NCBI GenBank assembly: GCA_024236175.1
Contig: JACKKY010000002.1
Location: 434,001-498,000, forward strand
Origin: Novosphingobium sp.
GTDB lineage: Bacteria > Pseudomonadota > Alphaproteobacteria > Sphingomonadales > Sphingomonadaceae
Reading direction: 5' to 3'
DNA: 64,000 nucleotides
The notes beneath the pieces are model-generated. The model did not search any database. It was not told the origin of the DNA and was given only the letters and a program-made list of their open reading frames with translations. Positions 24,125 through 32,500 of this stretch are shown here, piece after piece. The translations under genes were made by a program, and so were the position numbers. Positions within the stretch are counted from its first letter, which is position 1, and the number at the start of each line of letters is the position of its first letter.

Positions 24125-24435
24125 GAACCGGCAATGCGATCCTTGAGCATCTGGCTTGCCCGGAACGTCATGACCCTGCGCGGCGTAATCGGCACTTCAA
24201 CGCCCGTCTTCGGATTGCGGCCGATCCGTTCGCCCTTGTCGCGCAGGAGAAATGTGCCGAAACCGGAAATCTTGACGTTCTCGCCGCGCTCAAGCGCTTC
24301 GCTCATATGTCGAAGGATTGATTCAACCATTGCCAGGGACTCGGCGCGTGAAAGCCCGAGCCTTCGATGAATGGCATCCGCAATAGCTGCGCGCGTTAAC
24401 GTATCCGTGGAGCGCATATTGCCCGCTACCCCCAT
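24121..24435 (-). CDS. ihfA: Integration host factor subunit alpha
   Basis: A 104-residue HU/IHF-fold protein. The beta-arm region is intact with GFGTFLLRDKGERIGRNPKTGVEVPITPRRVMTFRAS, including the RNPKTG tip whose proline intercalates in DNA. The N-terminal helices (LTRAAIADAIHRRLGLSRAES) match IHF-alpha. It should pair with IHF-beta encoded elsewhere to bend DNA. Starts at 24435 and 24417 are both possible; the former is listed because GGGG lies eight bases upstream. It is followed by coupled merR and preceded by fabH. Confidence 0.92.
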   Translation of the reverse strand: MGVAGNMRSTDTLTRAAIADAIHRRLGLSRAESLAMVESILRHMSEALERGENVKISGFGTFLLRDKGERIGRNPKTGVEVPITPRRVMTFRASQMLKDRIAGS

Positions 24436-24527
24436 TCAGGCGACCCCAAAGGAACGATAATAGGGAAAAGTGAAAAAAAAGCAATGGAATGGCCAAGTTG
24501 TCTTAAACTGTGCCCTAATGATCCAGT

Positions 24528-25496
24528 TTACACCCGGATCAGACTGGCTCCCCAGGTAAACCCGCCGCCCATCGCTTCCAGCATCACGAGGTCCCCCTTG
24601 CCGATACGGCCATCGCGAATGGCAGCATCGAGCGCCAACGGCACGGAAGCCGCGGAGGTGTTAGCATGCTGCCCGACGGTCATGATCACCTTTTCCGGCG
24701 GCATGCTGAGTTTCTTGGCGGTCGCTTCGAGAATCCGGGCATTCGCCTGGTGCGGCACCAGCCAATCAATGTCCTCAATTGCCACCCCCGCTTCGTCCAG
24801 CACTTCCTTGAGCACCTGCGACAGATTGACGACCGCGTGACGAAAGACCTCACGTCCCTTCATCCGCAGCTTTCCTACGGTTCCCGTGGTTGAGGGACCG
24901 CCATCGACATAGAGAAGCTGGTTGTGCGCGCCGTCAGCATGCAACCTGGTCGCGAGAATTCCACGGGGCTCGGCTGCGCCATCCTCTTGCGCCTCGATCA
25001 CGATCGCCCCGGCGCCATCGCCGAAAAGAACGCAGGTCGAGCGGTCTTCCCAGTCCAGAATGCGACTGAAGGTCTCGGATCCGATCACAAGCGCCCTGTT
25101 GGCCATGCCCGAGCGCAGCATCGAGTCCGCAACGGCCAGCGCATACAGGAAACCCGAGCACACCGCCGCCACGTCGAACGCGATTCCGCCGTTACAACCC
25201 AGAGCGTCCTGCACGATCGTTGCGGTGGCAGGGAAGGTCTGGTCGGGCGTCGCGGTCGCCAGCACAATCAGATCGATCGTCTCCGCTTCGATGCCCGCGG
25301 CCTCGATCGCCTTCCTGCATGCCTCTGTGGCGAGGCTCGACGTCGTCTCGTCATCGCCGGCGACATAGCGGTTGCGAATGCCGGTCCGCTCCACGATCCA
25401 CTCATCGCTGGTATCGACCATCCGCGCGAGTTCCTCGTTGCCGAGCGCGCGGCGCGGCAGGGCGGAACCGGTCCCCAGCAATACGGAACGGCGCAT
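24528..25496 (-). CDS. fabH: 3-oxoacyl-ACP synthase III
   Basis: A 322-residue KAS III. The Cys-His-Asn triad is C113 (AVCSGFLYAL), H249 (PHQANARI) and N279 (HANTSAASVP). It condenses acetyl-CoA with malonyl-ACP to start fatty-acid synthesis. ATG at 25496 shares one base with the plsX stop (TAATG), so the two are coupled. The C-terminal GGGFTWGASLIRV is typical. Primer specificity (acetyl or branched) is not readable. Confidence 0.96.
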   Translation of the reverse strand: MRRSVLLGTGSALPRRALGNEELARMVDTSDEWIVERTGIRNRYVAGDDETTSSLATEACRKAIEAAGIEAETIDLIVLATATPDQTFPATATIVQDALGCNGGIAFDVAAVCSGFLYALAVADSMLRSGMANRALVIGSETFSRILDWEDRSTCVLFGDGAGAIVIEAQEDGAAEPRGILATRLHADGAHNQLLYVDGGPSTTGTVGKLRMKGREVFRHAVVNLSQVLKEVLDEAGVAIEDIDWLVPHQANARILEATAKKLSMPPEKVIMTVGQHANTSAASVPLALDAAIRDGRIGKGDLVMLEAMGGGFTWGASLIRV

Positions 25497-26557
25497 TATT
25501 CTTCGCTCCCCGCGTCCCGCTTGAATCGCAAGCCATCTTCACCAACGCGGGCAAGATCGGCGGTAATCCGCTCTGTCACATTTTCCTCCAGCAGCCGTGC
25601 CGTTACCGCGACGGCATTGGCAACGCCAGCTGCGCTGGCCCCGCCGTGGCTTTTTACCACGATACCGTTGAGGCCGAGAAACACGGCTCCGTTATGGTTA
25701 TTGGGATCGAGATGGTGCTTCAATAGCTCAGTTGCCGGACGGGAAATCAGGAAACCGAACTTGGAGCGCAACGAACTCGAGAAGCTGCGCCGCAGCAGAT
25801 CGGCAACGAAGCGAGCCGTGCCCTCGACCGCCTTGAGAGCGATATTGCCCGAGAAGCCGTCCGTCACGACGACATCGACGTCGCCCCGGCAAAGCTTGTC
25901 GGCCTCGGTGAATCCGTCGAAGGAGATCGAAAGCTCGTCGGCCGCGGATTTCAGCTGATTGGCGGCATCGCGCAGCAGTTCAGTGCCCTTGATCTCTTCG
26001 GTGCCGATATTCAGGAGCCGCACCCGCGGGGCTTCGCGGTCCGTGACGACACGCGAATAGGCAGCGCCCATGACCGCAAATTGAACGAGATTCCTGGTGT
26101 CGCATTCGGTGTTCGCGCCGAGATCGAGCATCACCACGTCGCTGTCGCCAAGCGTCGGCAGCAATGCGGCCAGGGCCGGGCGGTCGATGCCGGGCATCGT
26201 GCGCAGGGCGAGCTTGGCGATCGCCATCAGCGCGCCGGTGTTGCCCGCGCTTACGGCAGCGCCCGCATCGCCGGACTTCACGGCGTTGATCGCCATTCCC
26301 ATCGATGTCGTCTTGGCCCGGCGCAACGCCTGGCTGGGCTTTTCGTCACCGCTGATGACGTCATCGGAATGCAGGATCTCCGAAGCACCCCGCAAATTGG
26401 GGTGCTTGTCCAGAGCTGCCTTGATCCGGCTTTCGTCGCCGACGAGCAGGAATTTGAAACGGTCGTGGCGGCGGCGCGCGAGTGCGGCGCCTTCCACCAT
26501 CACCCGCACTCCATCGTCGCCGCCCATCGCATCGACAGCGATACGCGGCAGACTCAT
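25496..26557 (-). CDS. plsX: Phosphate acyltransferase PlsX
   Basis: A 353-residue protein starting MSLPRIAVDAMGGDDGVRVM, the family's DAMGGD motif. Other landmarks are VSAGNTGALMAIAKLALRTMPGIDRPALA and VVTDGFSGNIALKAVEGTA. PlsX makes acyl-phosphate from acyl-ACP for the PlsY step of phospholipid synthesis. It sits between rpmF (24 bases upstream) and fabH (1-base overlap), the standard lipid-gene operon. Confidence 0.96.
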   Translation of the reverse strand: MSLPRIAVDAMGGDDGVRVMVEGAALARRRHDRFKFLLVGDESRIKAALDKHPNLRGASEILHSDDVISGDEKPSQALRRAKTTSMGMAINAVKSGDAGAAVSAGNTGALMAIAKLALRTMPGIDRPALAALLPTLGDSDVVMLDLGANTECDTRNLVQFAVMGAAYSRVVTDREAPRVRLLNIGTEEIKGTELLRDAANQLKSAADELSISFDGFTEADKLCRGDVDVVVTDGFSGNIALKAVEGTARFVADLLRRSFSSSLRSKFGFLISRPATELLKHHLDPNNHNGAVFLGLNGIVVKSHGGASAAGVANAVAVTARLLEENVTERITADLARVGEDGLRFKRDAGSEE

Positions 26558-26581
26558 CCAGTTTGCTCCGGCCAGTCGGAC

Positions 26582-26761
26582 TTAGAGTCCGACCGCGATG
26601 ATCTCGCGCCCGTTGTAGTGGCCGCAGGCGGTGCAAAGGTTATGCGGACGCTTCAACTCGCCGCAATTGGGGCATTCGTGGAATGCCTCAGGCTTGAGCG
26701 CGTCGTGGCTCCGGCGCATGCCCCGGCGGGATGGGGTTACTTTTCTCTTCGGGACAGCCAT
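26582..26761 (-). CDS. rpmF: 50S ribosomal protein L32
   Basis: A 59-residue protein, MAVPKRKVTPSRRGMRRSHD, followed by a four-cysteine zinc ribbon (ECPNCGELKRPHNLCTACG) and the usual C-terminus ending GREIIAVGL. The zinc-binding (C+) form is present. It is the first gene of rpmF-plsX-fabH. A promoter candidate lies 81-108 bases upstream. Confidence 0.97.
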   Translation of the reverse strand: MAVPKRKVTPSRRGMRRSHDALKPEAFHECPNCGELKRPHNLCTACGHYNGREIIAVGL

Positions 26762-26841
26762 TTCGGCACCTGTTCCTAAAAAATCTTCGGTTGCAATGAA
26801 ACGCGCCAACATCCGGCAATGCCAGTGGCAGCGAAGGCGCG

Positions 26842-26869
26842 CCTATAGCGGATTTCACGTCCGTTGCAA
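26842..26869 (-). promoter_or_regulatory. Candidate promoter of the rpmF-plsX-fabH operon
   Basis: On the minus strand TTGCAA (26869-26864) is followed after 16 bases by TATAGG (26847-26842), which resembles -35 and -10 elements for the housekeeping sigma factor. The rpmF start is about 80 bases downstream. Confidence 0.4.
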
Positions 26870-26918
26870 CCCGTCGCGACCTGACGCATGATGCCGCCGG
26901 GATGAAGGGGGAGGATAC

Positions 26919-27311
26919 ATGATCCTGCAAACGACGCTCACGCTGGCCGCAGCAGCCGCAATCATCAATCTGTGGCTTTCGATGCGGATCGGCCGCGTGC
27001 GCATGGCCGAAAAGATCATTCACGGCGACGGCGGGAATGCCCAGCTGCTGCATCGCATGCGCGCGCAGGCCAATTTCGTCGAAAACGTTCCGCTCGCCCT
27101 GATCCTGATCGGTGTCATCGAAATCACCGGCAAGGGCGGGCAATGGCTGGCAATCGTCGGGGCAATCTTCATGCTCGGCCGGGTGGCGCACGGCATCGGC
27201 ATGGACGATGCAGGCCCTACGAAACCCCGCACGATCGGCGCGCTGATCACGATGCTCACCCTGCTCGGACTGGCAGCCGTGGCGGTGCTTATCGCGCTCG
27301 GGCTGTTCTAG
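26919..27311 (+). CDS. MAPEG family membrane protein
   Basis: A 130-residue protein with four hydrophobic segments and the MAPEG pattern: an N-terminal helix (LTLAAAAAIINLWLSMRI), a loop containing HRMRAQANFVENVPLALILIGVIE (the conserved R-x-x-x-N-x-x-E region), then two further helices. Eukaryotic relatives are glutathione-dependent; bacterial ones are mostly uncharacterised. GGGGGAGGA is upstream of ATG 26919. Divergent from rpmF and convergent with the MBL gene, overlapping its stop by 4 bases. Confidence 0.88.
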   Translation: MILQTTLTLAAAAAIINLWLSMRIGRVRMAEKIIHGDGGNAQLLHRMRAQANFVENVPLALILIGVIEITGKGGQWLAIVGAIFMLGRVAHGIGMDDAGPTKPRTIGALITMLTLLGLAAVAVLIALGLF

Positions 27312-27973
27312 CCTATCGCCCGGTCGCCGACGAAGGGATTGGTCCGGCGCTCGTCGCCGAACGTGCTGATCGGCCCGTGGCCCGGGATGAACGTCACGTC
27401 GTCGCCCAGCGGCCACAGCTTCCTGGTGATCGAATCGAGCAGCTGCTGGTGATCGCCTCTCGGAAAATCGGTCCGCCCGATCGAGCCGTTGAACAGGACA
27501 TCGCCGACGATCGCGAACCGTGACGGGCCGTGGTAGAAAATCACATGCCCGGGCGTGTGTCCCGGGCAGTGGATGACATCGAGTTCGAGTTCGCCAACGG
27601 TCACCTTGTCGCCACCAACGAGCCACCGATCCGGCTCGAACGAATGCGCTTCCATCCCCCAGCGCGATCCGTCGTCGTCAAGCTGGGCGATCCAGAAGCG
27701 ATCTTCCTCTTCCGGTCCCTCGATCGGCACGCCCATCTGCTTGGCGAGTTCCCCGGCCATGCCGCAATGATCGAGATGGCCGTGGGTGACTAGAATCTTC
27801 TCCAGCGTCACGCCGGCCTTGTCGAGCGCCTGTTTCAGCATGTCCAGATCGCCGCCGGGGTCCACGAACGCTCCGCGCATGGTGCGGGTGCACCACAGCA
27901 GCGAACAGTTCTGCTGGAGCGGTGTAACGGGCAGGATGGCGACGCGCATCGGCGGCTGGGGCGTTTCAGTCAT
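27308..27973 (-). CDS. MBL-fold metallo-hydrolase, glyoxalase II-like
   Basis: About 221 residues from ATG 27973. The metallo-beta-lactamase motif THGHLDHCG is near residue 65, followed by HCPGHTPGHVIFY, GDVLFNGSIGRTDFPRGD and a terminal FIPGHGPIST, which supply the dinuclear zinc ligands. The set is that of YcbL/GloB-like hydrolases, which may cleave S-lactoylglutathione or similar thioesters. A GTG at 28027, overlapping the S24-gene stop as GTGA, is an alternative start that would couple the two genes. Confidence 0.9.
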   Translation of the reverse strand: MTETPQPPMRVAILPVTPLQQNCSLLWCTRTMRGAFVDPGGDLDMLKQALDKAGVTLEKILVTHGHLDHCGMAGELAKQMGVPIEGPEEEDRFWIAQLDDDGSRWGMEAHSFEPDRWLVGGDKVTVGELELDVIHCPGHTPGHVIFYHGPSRFAIVGDVLFNGSIGRTDFPRGDHQQLLDSITRKLWPLGDDVTFIPGHGPISTFGDERRTNPFVGDRAIG

Positions 27974-28023
27974 GCCTGTCGAGATGGCGGTGCGGGCCGC
28001 CGAATGCAATCCCGCCGTTCCCG

Positions 28024-28674
28024 TCACATACGGCCGCTTTTCCAGACGACCCGGCCGACGACTTCGACCTCCCCTGCCTCGAGCTCGATCGGGCGATAGG
28101 TCGAATTGTCGCTCATGAGCACGATCCGCCCCGGAAGGCCGGTATCGATTCGCTTGACCAGGACCGCTTCATCGAGACGCACGACGTGGATGCCGTCCCG
28201 CAACGGTCCGGTCCGGCAATCGACCAGGATTTCGTCGCCGTCGCGCAAGGTCGGCTCCATCGAATCGCCCTGCACCGAGATCGCGGACAGGTTCGCCGCG
28301 TCCAGTCCCTGCTCGCGCAGCCAGCGGGCGGAAAAGCGGAATGCTCCGATAGCGCGTTCGTCGGCGTCGATGGCGCCCGGGCCGGCGGACGCGCCAACCG
28401 CCAGGCGCGGAACATCGACCCATTCGCCGCCGCGCGTGTTCACCTCGCGACTTGAGGAAAATTCCTCCGGTGCACCCAGCTGCGACTCTTCCACCCCGAA
28501 GAAACGCGCCAATGTCCGCCGGTCCGTCTCTTCCAGCTTGCGTGGACTGCCCTTGCGAACAAACTGCTGCAAATAACTGGAATTACGGCCGATCAGGCCG
28601 GACAGCCGCGACAGGCTGATGCCTCGCTGGCCAGCAAGCTGCAGCAGGCGTTCGCGCGGATCGGTATCAGGCAT
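28024..28674 (-). CDS. S24 family (LexA/CI-like) self-cleaving transcriptional repressor
   Basis: A 216-residue protein. An N-terminal XRE-like helix-turn-helix (about 8-60: LLQLAGQRGISLSRLSGLIGRNSSYLQQFVRKGSPRKL) is joined to a peptidase S24 domain. The catalytic Ser-Lys pair is S138 (VQGDSMEPTLRDGDEI) and K174 (AVLVKRI), and A97-G98 in GASAGPG is the likely cleavage point. Such proteins repress until DNA-damage-stimulated autocleavage. It is divergent from two small genes, with a 12-bp palindrome between them, which implies it controls those genes and itself. Confidence 0.88.
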   Translation of the reverse strand: MPDTDPRERLLQLAGQRGISLSRLSGLIGRNSSYLQQFVRKGSPRKLEETDRRTLARFFGVEESQLGAPEEFSSSREVNTRGGEWVDVPRLAVGASAGPGAIDADERAIGAFRFSARWLREQGLDAANLSAISVQGDSMEPTLRDGDEILVDCRTGPLRDGIHVVRLDEAVLVKRIDTGLPGRIVLMSDNSTYRPIELEAGEVEVVGRVVWKSGRM

Positions 28675-28691
28675 GCAAGCGTCATAGGCGA

Positions 28692-28703
28692 AGGAAATTT
28701 CCT
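28692..28703. promoter_or_regulatory. Palindrome AGGAAATTTCCT between the S24 repressor and small HTH gene
   Basis: A perfect 12-bp palindrome lies 17 bases upstream of the S24 repressor start and 66 upstream of the divergent gene, where an autoregulatory operator would sit. TAGGATTT at 28711-28718 is a partial second copy. Binding is inferred. Confidence 0.5.
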
Positions 28704-28769
28704 AGACAAGTAGGATTTCACAGGGAACAAAACAGAAACAAAGTTCGTCGATTCGTTACGGAGGTCGCC

Positions 28770-28958
28770 ATGCTCATAAGAAAAATCGAACGCTTCCTAA
28801 GAGAAACCGGGATGCCGTGGACCAAGTTCGGGAGGCTGGCCACGCACGACCCCCGCTTCGTCAGCGATCTGCGCAACGGCCGCATTCCGCGCGAGGAAAC
28901 CGCGGAACGCGTCGAGCAGTTCATGAACACCTATCGGGAGGCGGCCGATGCGAACTGA
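28770..28958 (+). CDS. Small helix-turn-helix-like protein
   Basis: A 62-residue protein preceded by GGAGG seven bases before the ATG. The sequence (RKIERFLRETGMPWTKFGRLATHDPRFVSDLRNGRIP, then ETAERVEQFM) reads as a compact XRE-like bundle: MPWTKFGRLA as first HTH helix and DPRFVSDLRNGR as recognition helix. Similar short proteins occur widely and uncharacterised in Alphaproteobacteria. It overlaps the next gene by 11 bases and is divergent from the S24 repressor. It may be a DNA-binding partner in that circuit. Confidence 0.7.
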   Translation: MLIRKIERFLRETGMPWTKFGRLATHDPRFVSDLRNGRIPREETAERVEQFMNTYREAADAN

Positions 28959-29319
28959 AGCCGAGGCCGGAAACTCCCCCGTCGCCGCCCTGCGTCGGCC
29001 GCAGGCGCGCCGCCCCTGGCTGCAACTTGTCTCCGCCGTGCTCGAACTCGCCGGCGGTAAGGCCGAACTGCTGCGCCACGCCGAACGCCCGTGGGCCAGC
29101 GTGACCTTTTCCGGGACGAGGCATACGCTCGCGCTCGCCTTCAACGGTGCCGGTGCAGTCGCCGCGGGCGAAGCCTTCATCATCGCCCTGCCGGAGCACG
29201 AATTCGCGATTTCCCGCCAGCTGGTCGCCGATGCAGCCGTCACCTCGGTCGAGCACGATACGCGCCCCGGCCCGAGGATGATCGTCGAGGCCGAGGTGCT
29301 GCTGCTGGAGGACGTCTAG
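28948..29319 (+). CDS. Hypothetical protein downstream of the small HTH gene
   Basis: A 123-residue protein that I do not recognise. It starts MRTEAEAGNSPVAALRR and has a hydrophobic/amphipathic middle (WLQLVSAVLELAGGKAELLRHAERPWASVTFSGTRHTLALAF) and an alternating acidic C-terminal half suggesting an alpha/beta fold; no signal peptide or clear transmembrane helix is present. The start lies inside the end of the previous gene (11-base overlap), so the two are probably co-translated. Codon use is like its neighbours. Function is unknown; a role with the HTH protein is inferred only from position. Confidence 0.65.
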   Translation: MRTEAEAGNSPVAALRRPQARRPWLQLVSAVLELAGGKAELLRHAERPWASVTFSGTRHTLALAFNGAGAVAAGEAFIIALPEHEFAISRQLVADAAVTSVEHDTRPGPRMIVEAEVLLLEDV

Positions 29320-29346
29320 CGTGCCGGAAGGCACGCCACGCCGATC

Positions 29347-31020
29347 CTACAGCGCTTTCGACAATTCCTTGATATCCTTGTTCAGGATCTGGTCGTTCTC
29401 GGAATAGTCGACCGGACAGTCGATCAGGTGCACGCCCGGAGTGTCACGGCAATGCGCCAGCAATTCCTTGAGATGCGCGGCGCTTTCGACCCGGTGGCCC
29501 TTGGCACCGTAGCTTTCCGCATACTTGACGAAGTCCGGATTGCCGTACGTCAGCCCCCAGTCCTTGAAGCCCATGTTCGCCTGCTTCCAGCGGATCATGC
29601 CGTAGGCGCTGTCGTTCAGGATGATGACGGTGATGTTGAGGCCCAGCCGGACTGCGGTTTCCAGCTCCTGGCTGTTCATCATGAAGCCGCCGTCTCCGCA
29701 GATCGCCGTGACCTTGCGGTCGGGATAGACCATCGCGCTGGCCATGGCCGAGGGCAGCCCCGCCCCCATCGTCGCCAGCGCGTTGTCCAGCAGCACCGTG
29801 TTGGGACGGCAGGCGGTGTAGCCGCGAGCGAACCAGATCTTGTAGACGCCGTTGTCGAGGCAGATGATGCCGTCATCGGGCATGCAGTCGCGGACCTGCT
29901 GGACGAGGTGCGGCGGGAAGATCGGGAAACGCGCGTCGGCGGCGAGCTTGGCGGTGTGTTCCAGCTCCGCCTTGCGATAGGCCAGCATGTGATCGACTTT
30001 CCACGATCCGGAGGGAATGATGTCCTCCTTGATCTGCCATATGGCGTTTGCGATATCGCCGATCACCTCGATATGCGGGAAATAGACGGGGTCCACTTCC
30101 GCGGTCTTGGTCGAGATATGGATCACGCAGCGTTCCGGCCGCGTCCCGTCGTTGTGCATGAAGAACGGCGGCTTCTCGATAACGTCGTGGCCGATATTGA
30201 CGATGCAATCGGCATCCTCGATCGCACGGTGGCAGAAATCCCCCGCCGAAAGGGCAGCGCACCCAAGGAACTTGGGATGCCGCTCATCGATCACGCCCTT
30301 GCCGAGCTGCGTCGTCAGGAACGGAATTCCGGTCTTCTCGATGAATTGCAGCAGCATGCGGCTGGTCATGGTACGGTTTGCGCCCGCGCCGATCACCAGC
30401 ACGGGGGCCTTCGCCTTTTCCAGCGCCTGGACGGCCTGGCGGACCGATTTGGCGTCCGCGGTCGGGCGACGGACCAGGCTGCGCTTCAGTGGCCGCACGT
30501 CGGTATGCTCGTCGGCGATATCTTCGGGCAGTTCGATATGGGTGGCGCCCGGCTTTTCCTCTTCGGCGATACGGAACGCCTCGCGCACCCGGCTCGGGAT
30601 GTTGTCCGACGAGGCCATCTGGTGCGCATATTTGGTGATCGGCGTCATCATCGAGACGACGTCGAGGATCTGGAACCGGCCCTGCTTCGATTTCTTGATC
30701 GGCTTCTGGCCGGTGATCATCAGCATCGGCATGCCGCCAAGGGTCGCATAGGCCGCGGCCGTCACGAAATTAGTGGCCCCCGGCCCCAGCGTCGCGAGGC
30801 AGACGCCGGTCTTGCCGGTGTGCCGCCCATAGGTCGACGCCATGAAGCCCGCGCCCTGCTCATGGCGGGTCAGGACCAGCTTAATCTTGTCCGACCGGGA
30901 CAGCGAATCGAGGAAATCGAGGTTCTCTTCCCCCGGCACCCCGAAGACATATTCCACGCCTTCTTCTTCAAGGCATTCGATGAAGAGATCCGAAGCCTTC
31001 TTTTCCCCGTTTCCTGACAT
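29347..31020 (-). CDS. ThDP-dependent acetolactate-synthase-like enzyme
   Basis: A 557-residue enzyme with three ThDP-family domains. The N-terminal PYR domain has the catalytic Glu in RHEQGAGFMASTYGR. The middle domain is of TPP_enzyme_M type. The PP domain carries GDGGFMMNSQELETAVRLGLNITVIILND, the Mg-ThDP motif. It resembles acetolactate synthase large subunit / catabolic AlsS-like proteins, but no regulatory ilvH is next to it. Substrate choice (pyruvate, glyoxylate, benzoylformate) cannot be read. It is followed on the other strand by the 28770-29319 genes. Confidence 0.85.
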   Translation of the reverse strand: MSGNGEKKASDLFIECLEEEGVEYVFGVPGEENLDFLDSLSRSDKIKLVLTRHEQGAGFMASTYGRHTGKTGVCLATLGPGATNFVTAAAYATLGGMPMLMITGQKPIKKSKQGRFQILDVVSMMTPITKYAHQMASSDNIPSRVREAFRIAEEEKPGATHIELPEDIADEHTDVRPLKRSLVRRPTADAKSVRQAVQALEKAKAPVLVIGAGANRTMTSRMLLQFIEKTGIPFLTTQLGKGVIDERHPKFLGCAALSAGDFCHRAIEDADCIVNIGHDVIEKPPFFMHNDGTRPERCVIHISTKTAEVDPVYFPHIEVIGDIANAIWQIKEDIIPSGSWKVDHMLAYRKAELEHTAKLAADARFPIFPPHLVQQVRDCMPDDGIICLDNGVYKIWFARGYTACRPNTVLLDNALATMGAGLPSAMASAMVYPDRKVTAICGDGGFMMNSQELETAVRLGLNITVIILNDSAYGMIRWKQANMGFKDWGLTYGNPDFVKYAESYGAKGHRVESAAHLKELLAHCRDTPGVHLIDCPVDYSENDQILNKDIKELSKAL

Positions 31021-31103
31021 TTCGCGCTCCTGCCCCGCTTGAATTGCAAATGCGTATCAAATGGAGTTGCCGGAGTCACCGCAGATTGAGCCTTGCGGCT
31101 AAT

Positions 31104-32042
31104 TCAGTAGCCGAGGGACAGGTCCACCCGGGAAACGAGGGCTTCTCCGCGCTCATACCGCTCGAGGTTTTCCAGGAAGCGTTCGGCAGCCCTTGCGAAC
31201 AGCGTATTCTGCGAACGGCCGGACAGATGCGAGGTGATATGGACGTTGTCGAAGCCCCACAGGGGGTCATCGGAAGGAAGCGGTTCCGGGTCGGTCACAT
31301 CGAGGAAGGCCGAACCGACCTGCCCGCTGCGCAAGGCTGCCATCAGCGCTTCCTGATCGATCACCGCACCGCGCGCAAAGTTAAGGACGGACGCCCCCGG
31401 CTTCATCGCCGCAAATTCGTCGGCCCCCATCATCTTCTCGGTATCGGGAGTGGACGGGACGGCGACGATCACCCAGTCGAAGTCACCGAGACGGCCCCTC
31501 CAGTCCTCCATGGTCAGCACACCGGGAGCCGGGTTTCGGCGAACGCCCGTCACCTCGACGCCCCAGGGGCGCAACAGCTCGCCGATACGGCCACCGATCC
31601 CGCCCGCACCGACGATGAGCGCCTTGCTGCCGAACAACTCCATCTTGCCCGGCGCTTCGTGCAGCCATTCGCGGCGCTCCTGCGACCGGACGACCTCGCG
31701 ATAGCCCTTGGCGATGACCAGCATGCCCATGACCGCATACTCGGCGATTGTGATGGCGTTGAGCCCGGCGCCGTTGGTCAGGGTGACGTCCCTCTGCCGC
31801 AGCAGGTCGAGCGGGAAGGGATCGACGCCGGCCGCAAGCGTGTTCAGCCATTTCAGCTTTCCGGCACGACGCGTGGCCTCATAGGTGGAATCGAGTTCGT
31901 AGCTGTCGAACCAGGCGATCTCGGCCTGCGGAGCCAGTTCGTAGAGCTCTTCCGTGGAGCTGAAGAAATGCGGCTCAACCCAGCCGGGCATCCGCCCCTC
32001 CAGCAGGTCGCGCGTAAAGGCATTGAGGACGGTGAAAGTCAT
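31104..32042 (-). CDS. D-2-hydroxyacid dehydrogenase
   Basis: A 312-residue protein from ATG 32042 (MTFTVLNAFTRDLLEGR). The NAD-binding segment VGAGGIGGRIGELLRPWG is near residue 140. The catalytic region includes LNFARGAVIDQEAL (Arg), DVTDPEPLPSDDPLW (Glu) and NVHITSHLSG (His). Enzymes of this family interconvert 2-oxoacids and D-2-hydroxyacids with NAD(P)H. The start overlaps the stop of the RES-domain gene as ATGA, which is unusual and implies joint expression. Confidence 0.9.
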   Translation of the reverse strand: MTFTVLNAFTRDLLEGRMPGWVEPHFFSSTEELYELAPQAEIAWFDSYELDSTYEATRRAGKLKWLNTLAAGVDPFPLDLLRQRDVTLTNGAGLNAITIAEYAVMGMLVIAKGYREVVRSQERREWLHEAPGKMELFGSKALIVGAGGIGGRIGELLRPWGVEVTGVRRNPAPGVLTMEDWRGRLGDFDWVIVAVPSTPDTEKMMGADEFAAMKPGASVLNFARGAVIDQEALMAALRSGQVGSAFLDVTDPEPLPSDDPLWGFDNVHITSHLSGRSQNTLFARAAERFLENLERYERGEALVSRVDLSLGY

Positions 32043-32500
32043 TTTCGGTTTCCGTATCGTTCGAGCATGGGCGGAGTGTGCAGGCACTCGGAAAAACTGA
32101 AAGGCCTGGTGACCAGCGGCTTGACGCCAGCGGCGTCCGGATGAAGCGGATTCATCATCACGATGTCCGCTTCAGGCAGGACCTTCGACGATACGGCTGC
32201 CAAAAGGGACCGCCGGGAATCGAGCCAGTTATCGACAAGCTGACGGGTCACGTCGTCATCTTGTTCGACAGGCACTCTCTCCGCTGTTGCATCCACGTCG
32301 GTCCATCCCAGCACATAGTCCTCGTCGATACCGGCCAGGTCGCGGGGCAGATAGCGCAGCGCGACGAGCACGGCGAGCCCGGGCTCGGAGGCGAAATTGA
32401 CCACTGGCCTGCCCAGAGAGGTATAGCGAGCTCCGTGCTGCTCCGGCCCTGCCCCGTCCAGTGCCACGAACGGCGCACGCGTGAGCCGCCACAGCCTCAT
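32039..32500 (-). CDS. RES-domain protein, probably catalytically altered
   Basis: A 153-residue protein from ATG 32500 (MRLWRLTRAPFVALDGAG); the alternative TTG at 32539 would add 13. The RES core is clear: GARYTSLGRPVVNFASE, LAVLVALRYLP and, near the C-terminus, SKVLPEADIVMMNPLHPD. RES toxins cleave NAD+ using an Arg-Tyr-Glu set spaced about 10 and 11 residues apart. By that spacing the Arg is R25, but the Tyr position is N35 and the Glu position is V46. No Xre/MbcA-type antitoxin is upstream (32501-32699). It is coupled by ATGA to an NAD-dependent dehydrogenase. Confidence 0.8.
   Translation of the reverse strand: MRLWRLTRAPFVALDGAGPEQHGARYTSLGRPVVNFASEPGLAVLVALRYLPRDLAGIDEDYVLGWTDVDATAERVPVEQDDDVTRQLVDNWLDSRRSLLAAVSSKVLPEADIVMMNPLHPDAAGVKPLVTRPFSFSECLHTPPMLERYGNRK

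Noticed and set aside
28724..28749. GGAAC-N17-CGTC as EcfG promoter of the small HTH gene
   Set aside because: The -10 part differs from CGTT; too weak to list next to the perfect match at 53043.
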